Below are positions 1 to 5,922 of a stretch of DNA of 7,000 nucleotides, one piece after another (positions within the stretch are counted from its first letter, which is position 1; each line of letters opens with the position of its first letter). Source of the DNA: Armatimonadota bacterium (GTDB taxonomy: Bacteria > Armatimonadota > Abditibacteriia > CG2-30-59-28); contig JACQGJ010000141.1 of NCBI GenBank assembly GCA_016199605.1, forward strand, positions 1 through 7,000, written 5' to 3'. The translations under genes and the position numbers were made by a program. Under the pieces are notes generated by a model, which was not told the origin of the DNA, did not search any database, and saw nothing but the letters and a program-made list of their open reading frames with translations.

Positions 1-375
1 CAAGGCGTAATACTCGCCGAGGCCGGAGGTGAAGCGTTTCTTCGCATAGTCCGGTGAGGCGAGGAGCGCCAAGATCGTCGCGACAAGGATGAGGATCTTG
101 AAAATCATCGCGAAGTCATCGATACGAAGGCAGTCTGCGAGCCACTTGGGATAATTGGGCGATCCGGACATCAGTCCCATGTTTCCCAGCACTGCCACGC
201 ACGCCGCCAAGGCTGCCAGCAGTCCGACCAAGGCGACACCGACAAGGACGTGCTTCTTCTCACGCGGAACCACGAGGTCCAGGACGAGCAGCAGCAGACC
301 CAGAGCACATAGAAGTATCTCGGGAGCAAGCGGTCCCCAGGGGGAGGCGTATTGACCAAGTGTCAGATTGTCCAT
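1..375 (-). CDS. nuoN: NADH-quinone oxidoreductase subunit N, N-terminal part (cut by window edge)
   Basis: First 125 codons of NuoN, one of the three antiporter-like proton-channel subunits in the complex I membrane arm; the frame runs open to the window edge, so about three quarters of the usual 480-500 residues lie outside. The ATG at 375-373 is chosen because AAGG lies 7 nt upstream and the gene begins 23 bp after the nuoM stop. The translation starts MDNLTLGQYASPWGPLAPEI and shows hydrophobic segments at about residues 17-36, 44-66 and 88-107. Residues 85-90 (RIDDFA) and the closing GEYYAL at 120-125 fit the conserved NuoN pattern of a D-x-F/A region before TM3 and a GEFYAL-like motif before TM4. 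The catalytic Lys/Glu positions are not in view. Placement last in the operon, after nuoM, is the standard order and supports the call. The identity is confident; completeness of the rest of the gene cannot be judged. Confidence 0.95.
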   Translation of the reverse strand, partial: MDNLTLGQYASPWGPLAPEILLCALGLLLLVLDLVVPREKKHVLVGVALVGLLAALAACVAVLGNMGLMSGSPNYPKWLADCLRIDDFAMIFKILILVATILALLASPDYAKKRFTSGLGEYYAL

Positions 376-382
376 TAGCTAA

Positions 383-386
383 CCTT
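383..386 (-). promoter_or_regulatory. Ribosome binding site of nuoN
   Basis: AAGG on the minus strand, 7 nt before the ATG at 375-373, within the 23-bp gap after the nuoM stop. It decides the nuoN start. Confidence 0.6.
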
Positions 387-398
387 GCAGTCCGGAAT

Positions 399-1964
399 TC
401 AGAACAGACCCATGACGTCGCGCACCAGATGGTTCATCGCCGTGTTGACCGGGTCCAGGACCGGGGCCGGATAAATCCCCAGGATGAAGATAAGGAGCAT
501 GAGGGGCGCGAGGCACCATTTCTCGACAGCATTCATGTCGAGGAGGTCTTTGTACCGTTCGTTGAGCGGCCCCAGCAGAATCCGCTGCAGCATCCAGAGG
601 AAGTAGGCAGCGGTCACCACGATACCGATCACTGACAGCGCCGTCCCAAGCTTGAAGATCGCAAAGGAACCCAACAAGGCGAGGAACTCGCCAACAAAAC
701 CGCTAAGCCCCGGCAGCCCCAACGAGGCCAACGAGATATAGACCAGCATCGCTCCATAGACCGGTACTCTTTTCCAGAGCCCTCCGAAGCCATCGATATT
801 GCGGTGATGCGTCCGTTCGTAAAGGACGCCGACGAGAAGGAAGAGCGCTCCGGTGATCAGCCCGTGGTTGACCATCTGGAGAGTCGCCCCGTTCAAGGCG
901 GTCACTTTTGCATTGATGAGAATCTCCCTCGTGGCTTGCGAGTCAGGAACGATCGGGGCCGCGGCTGCCGCGATGCCCAGCATCACGAATCCCATGTGCC
1001 CCACGCTGGAATAGGCGACGAGTTTCTTCAGGTCGCTTTGCGCCATCGCTACCATCGAGCCGTAGATGATGGCGATGATACCGACCAGAGCGATGACCCA
1101 GGCGAACTCTGCTGACTGCAGGGGAAACAAAGCGAGGTTGAAGCGAACCAGACCGTAGGTCCCCATTTTCAACAGCACACCTGCCAGGATCACGCTTCCG
1201 GCGGTAGGCGCTTCCACGTGGGCATCCGGCAACCACGTGTGGAAGGGGAAGGCGGGAACTTTGATCGCAAAAGCCAGATAAAAAGCCCAGAAAGAAAGGG
1301 TTGCCGCCAGGCCGAGTAGCGGCTTGGCGTGTTGGGCCGCAATCAGAGTCAGGATGTCGAAGGTGTGTTTGCCGGTGACTGGATCGGTGTAGTTGAAGTA
1401 GAGGGCAAGGATCGCCAGCAACATTGCCACGCTTCCCACCAAAGTGTAGAGAAAGAATTTAATGGCGGCGTATTCACGCCGGGGTCCTCCCCAGATACCG
1501 ATCAGGAAGTACATGGGAACCAGGCTGATTTCCCAAAACGTGTAGAAGAGAAAGAAGTCGAGAGCGCAGAAGGTTCCCATCATCCCCGTTTCGAGCAGCA
1601 GGAAGAAGGCGAAGTATTCTTTGGGGCGTTCGTTGATGATCCAGGAGTAGAGCACGGATATGAAAGTGAGCAGGCCGGTGAGAGCGATGAGCGGCATACT
1701 CAGTCCATCGACTCCCAGGTGATAGCTGACACCGATCGAGGGAATCCACGGCGCCGATACGTCGAACTGCATTCCCGTTGCGGTGCTGTCGAAGCCCGTA
1801 AAAAGCGCCACGCAAAGGACAAGCACGACGAAGGAAACGATCGTTGCGAGCCACTTGACAGGATTCGCCTTGTCTTTCGGCAAGAACAGAATGGCGATGG
1901 CCCCAAAGAGCGGGAGAAAGATGATCAGAGTCAGCAACCACTGACTAAACGTCGAGCTTTGCAT
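399..1964 (-). CDS. nuoM: NADH-quinone oxidoreductase subunit M (antiporter-like membrane subunit)
   Basis: Complete 521-residue NuoM, a Mrp-antiporter-like proton-translocating subunit of the complex I membrane arm, sitting between NuoN and NuoL. Diagnostic motifs are FWEISLVPMYFLIGIWGG at 143-160, with the TM5 glutamate at E145, and KVPAFPFHTWLPDAHVEAPT at 235-254, with the TM7 lysine K235. K266 lies in AGVLLKMGTYG, and the distal glutamate is E426 in GLSGFVGEF. These match E. coli E144, K234, K265 and E407 by motif, so the proton path looks intact. The length is within the usual 490-530. Residues about 331-358 form an extra alanine-rich then polar stretch that E. coli NuoM lacks (see findings). 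The ATG at 1964-1962 follows a GGGGG run 11 nt upstream, a somewhat long spacing. The gene lies 50 bp after nuoL and 23 bp before nuoN, consistent with one transcript. Confidence 0.98.
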   Translation of the reverse strand: MQSSTFSQWLLTLIIFLPLFGAIAILFLPKDKANPVKWLATIVSFVVLVLCVALFTGFDSTATGMQFDVSAPWIPSIGVSYHLGVDGLSMPLIALTGLLTFISVLYSWIINERPKEYFAFFLLLETGMMGTFCALDFFLFYTFWEISLVPMYFLIGIWGGPRREYAAIKFFLYTLVGSVAMLLAILALYFNYTDPVTGKHTFDILTLIAAQHAKPLLGLAATLSFWAFYLAFAIKVPAFPFHTWLPDAHVEAPTAGSVILAGVLLKMGTYGLVRFNLALFPLQSAEFAWVIALVGIIAIIYGSMVAMAQSDLKKLVAYSSVGHMGFVMLGIAAAAAPIVPDSQATREILINAKVTALNGATLQMVNHGLITGALFLLVGVLYERTHHRNIDGFGGLWKRVPVYGAMLVYISLASLGLPGLSGFVGEFLALLGSFAIFKLGTALSVIGIVVTAAYFLWMLQRILLGPLNERYKDLLDMNAVEKWCLAPLMLLIFILGIYPAPVLDPVNTAMNHLVRDVMGLF

Positions 1965-1975
1965 TCGTAGAATTG

Positions 1976-1982
1976 CCCCCTT
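1976..1982 (-). promoter_or_regulatory. Possible ribosome binding site of nuoM
   Basis: Purine run AAGGGGG on the minus strand ends 11 nt before the nuoM ATG, in the 50-bp nuoL-nuoM gap. The spacing is longer than ideal. I see no convincing hairpin or promoter in the rest of this gap. Confidence 0.45.
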
Positions 1983-2014
1983 GCAGTGAATGGGAGAGGA
2001 TCAGAGACGCTCTT

Positions 2015-3961
2015 CTATTTTGCGGCATACAGTTGCCAGACAACCAGGACCACGACGCCGAGGTATACCACCAAGAGGTATCCCTGGACCAGTCCGGTTT
2101 GCAGGTATCGGCCGGTCACGCCGATCTTTCGTGTCACGATTCCAACCAGATTCACCATGCCGTCGACAATGTAGAGGTCGAACAACTGGTGCAGACGCGA
2201 GAAGATGATGGTGAGAATTCCAACGAGGTTCACTGCGCCGTCGATGACCTTCTGATCGAACCGGGAAAGCGTCCGAGTGATCCAGAGCAGCGGTTGGATC
2301 ACAATCTTGTCGTAAACCTCATCGAAGTACCACTTGTTTTCGAGGAAGGTGTAAAGCTTGCCCAGCCTCAAAAGCGGATCGTCTTCGGGTCTCGCTAACG
2401 GTTTCTTGCCGTAGAGCGACCACCCCAAACCAATCCCCGCGCCGGCAACGAAGAGGGAAACGAGCGCGACCGGGACGCTGAAAGGCGCGGGCGCTTCCTC
2501 GCCAAAGTGAACGAAGTGGTGAAAAGAGTGGCCGGTCGCTCCGACCAACCCGATAAGAGCAGAGAACAGCGCAAGTACCATCAGCGGCACGGTCATCACG
2601 GCGGGACTTTCGTGGGCATGGATGTGAGTGTCACGTTGCTGTCCCGCAAAAACCAGGCACATCTGCCGGGTCATGTAGAAGGCGGTGAGAAAGGCCGCCG
2701 CCGCTCCCAGGAGAAATATCGGGAAATTGTGCATCATGGCATGGTGAAGGATTTCGTCTTTGCTCCAGAAGCCGGCAAACGGAGGCACCCCAGCCAGGGC
2801 GAGGTAGCCAATGAAGTAGGTAGCGAAGGTGTACGGCATCACCTTCTTCAACCCACCCATCTTCATCATGTCCTGCTCATGGTGAAAACCATGGATAACG
2901 CTTCCCGAGCCGAGGAACAGGAGGGCTTTGAAAAAAGCGTGGGTCATGAGATGAAAGACCCCTGCGGTGTAGCCGCCGACACCGAGACCTAACATCATGA
3001 ACCCAAGCTGACTGATGGTCGAGTAAGCCAGGACGCGCTTGATATCGTTTTGCGCAACGGCGATTGTCGCAGCCATGAACGCGGTGATTACGCCAATCCA
3101 GGCAACAACCTGTAAAGCGATAGAGTGCTCTCCGCCTGCCTCAAACAGAGCATAGCTCCGGGCGACGAGGTAGACACCGGCGGCGACCATGGTCGCCGCA
3201 TGGATCAACGCGCTCACAGGTGTCGGACCTTCCATCGCATCAGGCAGCCAGACGTGGAGAGGGAACTGGGCAGACTTCCCGACGGCTCCGAAGAAAATCA
3301 GGAGGGCGGCAATCGTGAACACGATCTCGTGGGGATGCTCCCGGGCCGCGCTGAAGATCGGCTCAAAGCTGACGGACCCTGTTTTGGAGTACAAAAGGAA
3401 GATCCCGAGAGCCAGGCCGCAGTCACCAGTGCGGGTCACAAGGAAGGCCTTCTTCGCGGCCCGCATCGCTGAGGGCTTCTCAAACCAGAACCCGATCAGC
3501 AGGTAGGAGCAAAGTCCCACCCCTTCCCAGCCGGCATACAGCATTACGAAGTTGTTGGCGAGGACCAACAGCAGCATGGCGCAGGCAAACAAGGACAGGT
3601 AGGCGAAAAACCGGTGATATCCGGGGTCGCCTTCCATGTATCCTGACGAGTAGATGAAGATCAGGCTGCCAATGAAAGTCACAACCATGAGCATGACGGC
3701 GGTGAGAGAGTCGACCTGATAACCGAGGTCAATCCGGGCGTTGCCGAGGGTGATCCAGTGGAAGTTATGTGAAATGGGTTGCGCTCCCCGGGCCATGACA
3801 AGAAAGCAGGGGAACGCGAGGAGGAACGCCCCCGCCATCCCGCCAATCGCCACGTAGGCCGAAGCGTTGCGGAGTCGGTGGCCGCAGAAGACGATAATGA
3901 GAAAGGCGATAAAGGGAACGACTGGAATCAACCAGGCATACTCGAGCAGGCCTGAAGACAT
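2015..3961 (-). CDS. nuoL: NADH-quinone oxidoreductase subunit L (distal antiporter-like membrane subunit)
   Basis: Complete 648-residue NuoL, the distal antiporter-like proton channel of complex I, whose C-terminal lateral helix braces the membrane arm. Motifs in order: YAGWEGVGLCSYLLIGFW at 142-159 with TM5 Glu E146; RTGDCGLALG with D180; FFGAVGKSAQFPLHVWLPDA at 223-242 with TM7 Lys K229; AMEGPTPVSALIHAATMVAAG at 242-262 with H254; HAFFKALLFLGSGSVIHG at 341-358 with K345; and GFWSKDEIL with K401 and D402. These match the E. coli proton-path residues E144, D178, K229, K342, K399 and D400 by motif. The loop at 445-485 is rich in His, a common NuoL feature. The C-terminal part (about 542-648) includes WYFDEVYDKIVIQPLLW, a two-copy repeat (see the repeat entry) and a final hydrophobic helix at about 622-644. 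The ATG start follows GGTGAG and lies 4 bp after the nuoK stop, suggesting coupled translation. Confidence 0.98.
   Translation of the reverse strand: MSSGLLEYAWLIPVVPFIAFLIIVFCGHRLRNASAYVAIGGMAGAFLLAFPCFLVMARGAQPISHNFHWITLGNARIDLGYQVDSLTAVMLMVVTFIGSLIFIYSSGYMEGDPGYHRFFAYLSLFACAMLLLVLANNFVMLYAGWEGVGLCSYLLIGFWFEKPSAMRAAKKAFLVTRTGDCGLALGIFLLYSKTGSVSFEPIFSAAREHPHEIVFTIAALLIFFGAVGKSAQFPLHVWLPDAMEGPTPVSALIHAATMVAAGVYLVARSYALFEAGGEHSIALQVVAWIGVITAFMAATIAVAQNDIKRVLAYSTISQLGFMMLGLGVGGYTAGVFHLMTHAFFKALLFLGSGSVIHGFHHEQDMMKMGGLKKVMPYTFATYFIGYLALAGVPPFAGFWSKDEILHHAMMHNFPIFLLGAAAAFLTAFYMTRQMCLVFAGQQRDTHIHAHESPAVMTVPLMVLALFSALIGLVGATGHSFHHFVHFGEEAPAPFSVPVALVSLFVAGAGIGLGWSLYGKKPLARPEDDPLLRLGKLYTFLENKWYFDEVYDKIVIQPLLWITRTLSRFDQKVIDGAVNLVGILTIIFSRLHQLFDLYIVDGMVNLVGIVTRKIGVTGRYLQTGLVQGYLLVVYLGVVVLVVWQLYAAK
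2108..2263 (-). repeat. 26-residue tandem repeat in the C-terminal part of NuoL
   Basis: NuoL residues 567-592 and 593-618 are two adjacent copies of one unit. The first contains FDQKVIDGAVNLVGILT and the second FDLYIVDGMVNLVGIVT, in exact 26-residue register. F, D, D, G, V, N, L, V, G and T are shared; the codons have drifted (for example AAC/AAT and CTC/CTG), so the duplication is old. It lies between the predicted lateral helix and the last membrane helix. Confidence 0.8.
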
Positions 3962-3964
3962 GGA

Positions 3965-3970
3965 CTCACC
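3965..3970 (-). promoter_or_regulatory. Ribosome binding site of nuoL, overlapping the nuoK stop
   Basis: GGTGAG on the minus strand ends 3 nt before the nuoL ATG and overlaps the nuoK TGA (3968-3966). This layout fits translational coupling of nuoL to nuoK. Confidence 0.5.
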
Positions 3971-4274
3971 ACTTCATGAGGTTAACTTCGTCGACGTTGA
4001 TCTTGTTCATGTTCCGATACAGGTTGATCACGAGCGCCAGCCCGATGGCAACTTCCGCAGCAGCCACAGTGATGATAAACACGGCGAATACCTGCCCGGT
4101 GACCCGGGCGGGGGTCACGTACCGCGCGAAGGCGATCATGTTGATGTTCACTGCGTTCAGCATCAACTCGACGCACATCAGCACTCCGACCGCGTTTCGA
4201 CGGGCGACAACACCGTAGATCCCAATCGCAAACAGTGCCGCAGAAAGAAGGACGTAATGATTTACCGTTATCAC
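3966..4274 (-). CDS. nuoK: NADH-quinone oxidoreductase subunit K (small membrane subunit)
   Basis: Complete 102-residue NuoK (MrpC-like), a three-helix membrane subunit of complex I that carries two buried glutamates on the proton path between the quinone chamber and NuoN. Helices lie at about 5-23, 29-48 and 62-86. E36, in GVLMCVELMLNAVN, and E74, in VAAAEVAIGLALVINLYR, match E. coli E36 and E72, with two more residues between them here. The C-terminus ends in NKINVDEVNLMKW, typical of the family. The start is GTG (4274-4272), not ATG; GGGAG lies 8 nt upstream, and the resulting N-terminus (MITVNHYVLLSAALFAIGIY) lines up with E. coli NuoK. The gene sits 49 bp after nuoJ and 4 bp before nuoL. 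Length is normal (about 100). Confidence 0.97.
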   Translation of the reverse strand: MITVNHYVLLSAALFAIGIYGVVARRNAVGVLMCVELMLNAVNINMIAFARYVTPARVTGQVFAVFIITVAAAEVAIGLALVINLYRNMNKINVDEVNLMKW

Positions 4275-4282
4275 AGCCGTGA

Positions 4283-4287
4283 CTCCC
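4283..4287 (-). promoter_or_regulatory. Ribosome binding site deciding the GTG start of nuoK
   Basis: GGGAG on the minus strand, 8 nt before GTG at 4274-4272, in the 49-bp nuoJ-nuoK gap. It supports the GTG as the true start, since no suitable ATG is near. Confidence 0.65.
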
Positions 4288-4323
4288 GATTTTCAGCCCT
4301 TAACCATCGTCTGCCAACCATAT

Positions 4324-4842
4324 CTATTGGTCCTTTTCTCGTGCGATCACGATGGCGCCAACCATGGCAACTAACAGGAGGAGCGAAGCGATCTCGAAGG
4401 GCAAGACGTAGCTTCCATTCCCAAGCAAGCTCTCTGCAATGGTCGTGATGCGGGGAGCAATTGTAGGTTCTCCGTGCACGCCAAAGAGATTCCCTGCGCT
4501 CCCAAAGGTGATCGCCCCCACAAGAGCAAAAAAGCTCACCCCTGCGACGACGCCCAAGGGAGAGAGGGTGTTGTTCTGTTTGAGGCGCACGCCGAGGACC
4601 TTCTGCGTGAGCATGATCGCAAACAGGATCAAGACGGTGATAGCGCCAACGTAAATCAGGACCTGAACGCCGGCGATGAATTCAGCATAGAGCAGCACGA
4701 AGAGCCCTGCAACCCCCAGGAAGGCCATTATCAGGAAGAAAGCGCAATGAACAATGTTGCGCAACGTGACGACCATCAGAGCGGAACCCAGTACGAGGAC
4801 CGCCAGGGCATAGAAGGTGAATTGTTCCCAGAAACCGTTCAT
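4324..4842 (-). CDS. nuoJ: NADH-quinone oxidoreductase subunit J (membrane subunit)
   Basis: Complete 172-residue NuoJ (ND6-type), a five-helix subunit next to NuoH and NuoK whose third helix takes part in the conformational switching that couples quinone reduction to proton movement. Hydrophobic segments lie at about 9-25, 30-52, 57-80, 95-115 and 147-167. The most conserved stretch is AEFIAGVQVLIYVGAITVLI at residues 53-72, with the GVQVLIYVGAI core and Y64 of helix 3. The last helix has LPFEIASLLLLVAMVGAIVI, typical of NuoJ. The ATG at 4842-4840 overlaps the nuoH TGA (4841-4839) as ATGA. Only a weak GGGTG is present upstream, so initiation probably depends on termination of nuoH. In most bacteria nuoI stands between nuoH and nuoJ; here the overlap leaves no room for it. 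Length is in the normal range. Confidence 0.96.
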   Translation of the reverse strand: MNGFWEQFTFYALAVLVLGSALMVVTLRNIVHCAFFLIMAFLGVAGLFVLLYAEFIAGVQVLIYVGAITVLILFAIMLTQKVLGVRLKQNNTLSPLGVVAGVSFFALVGAITFGSAGNLFGVHGEPTIAPRITTIAESLLGNGSYVLPFEIASLLLLVAMVGAIVIAREKDQ

Positions 4843-5903
4843 GGCACCCGCCGCGTTGTAAGGACTACAAAAAGGCCGATGATCGCCACGTTAACGAGAG
4901 CCAGAGGAATCAGGAGTTTCCACCCGAACTCCATCAATTGGTCGACTCGCACTCTCGGGTAAGTTGCCCTGATCCACATGAGCACGAACATCAAAGCGCA
5001 AGACTTGAGGAAAAACCACCCCACTGTCCACCATCCGTAATTCAGGAAACTGCCGAAGGGGCTCGTCCAACCGCCAAAGAAGAGCGTTGTCGCAAGGGCG
5101 CACACCGTAAAGGAGGCGGCGAACTCCGCCAGAAAAAAGAAGGCGAACTTCATTCCGCTGTATTCCACGTTGAAGCCCGAAACCAACTCCGACTCGCCTT
5201 CCGGGAGGTCGAAGGGAACGTGGTTCACCTCGGCCATGGAGGCGACGAGGAAGATGACGAATCCCACAATCGGCAAGGACTGGAAAACGAACCAGTGGCG
5301 GATACCCCCGGATTGCGCCAGCACGATCTCCTGCGTACTCAGGGAACCCGCCAGCATGACGGGTCCCAGGATCGCCAGGGCCTGAGGCACCTCGTAGCTA
5401 ATCAGTTGCGCTGCGGATCGCATCCCGCCGAGCAGAGAATACTTGTTGTCCGAGGCCCAACCTGCCAGGATAATGCCAATCACGTTCACGGAGCTAATGG
5501 CAATGATGTAGAGAATGCCGATGTTCAGATCTTTGGCAACGAAGTGCTTCCCCTCCCCGAAAGGGATCACCACGTAAACCATGTAAGCCGGAACGAAAAC
5601 CATGATCGGTGCTATCGTGAAGATCCACCTGTCTGCCCTGGTCGGGATGATATCTTCCTTGATGCAAAGTTTGAGGGCATCGGCGGCAGTCTGAGCCCAG
5701 CCTTTCCAGCCGGTGCGAGTCGGCCCCAGACGCGCCTGGATCTTTCCCAGCAGCTTCCGCAGGAAGTAAACAATCGCCAGCACGCTGAGCAAAACAAACA
5801 CCAGCAGGATGACAGCCACGAAAAGGGCCACCAGCCAGTCTACCGCAGACTGCGGCAGGTGCAGGAGTCCAACGATGAATTGTGCGATGCGTGTCAGAGT
5901 CAC
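4839..5903 (-). CDS. nuoH: NADH-quinone oxidoreductase subunit H (quinone-chamber membrane subunit)
   Basis: Complete 354-residue NuoH (ND1-type), the heel subunit that anchors the peripheral arm and forms the quinone entry channel with NuoD and NuoB. Motifs in order: QARLGPTRTGWKG at 56-68; ADALKLCIKEDIIP at 74-87; ADLNIGI-like KDLNIGI at 124-130; LAGWASDNKYSLLGGMRSAA at 146-165; SYEV with E171; PFDLPEGESELVSGFNVEYS at 230-249, carrying the acidic E235/E237/E239 cluster of the quinone-facing loop; and IRATYPRVRVDQLM at 311-324. One oddity: residue 48 is Leu in YFLRKLLGK, where the family normally has Glu (ERK/ERR). The start is GTG at 5903-5901, 19 bp after the nuoD stop, with only a distant GAGG (13 nt), so the exact start is less sure than the gene. 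The stop overlaps the nuoJ start by 4 bp. No nuoE, nuoF or nuoG separates it from nuoD. Confidence 0.97.
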   Translation of the reverse strand: MTLTRIAQFIVGLLHLPQSAVDWLVALFVAVILLVFVLLSVLAIVYFLRKLLGKIQARLGPTRTGWKGWAQTAADALKLCIKEDIIPTRADRWIFTIAPIMVFVPAYMVYVVIPFGEGKHFVAKDLNIGILYIIAISSVNVIGIILAGWASDNKYSLLGGMRSAAQLISYEVPQALAILGPVMLAGSLSTQEIVLAQSGGIRHWFVFQSLPIVGFVIFLVASMAEVNHVPFDLPEGESELVSGFNVEYSGMKFAFFFLAEFAASFTVCALATTLFFGGWTSPFGSFLNYGWWTVGWFFLKSCALMFVLMWIRATYPRVRVDQLMEFGWKLLIPLALVNVAIIGLFVVLTTRRVP

Positions 5904-5922
5904 GGTGTGCTGAAAACCTCGA

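Noticed and set aside
1329..1970. Plus-strand open frame of 213 codons opposite nuoM
   Set aside because: Antisense to nuoM; low-complexity polar translation with no domain I recognize and no convincing ribosome binding site.
1965..2014. The 50-bp nuoL-nuoM gap as a terminator or regulatory hairpin
   Set aside because: No stable inverted repeat followed by a T-run is visible on the minus strand; only the purine run near nuoM stands out.
2530..2635. His-rich stretch in NuoL (residues 445-485) as a metal-binding site
   Set aside because: His-rich loops here are common among bacterial NuoL proteins and have no fixed spacing; I see no specific metal motif.
2507..2992. Plus-strand open frame of 161 codons opposite nuoL
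   Set aside because: Shadow of the nuoL coding strand; polar, His/Arg/Glu-rich translation without motifs.
4275..4323. The 49-bp nuoJ-nuoK gap as a site of an internal promoter, hairpin or small RNA
   Set aside because: Apart from the GGGAG ribosome binding site I see no clear -10/-35 pair, inverted repeat or T-run.
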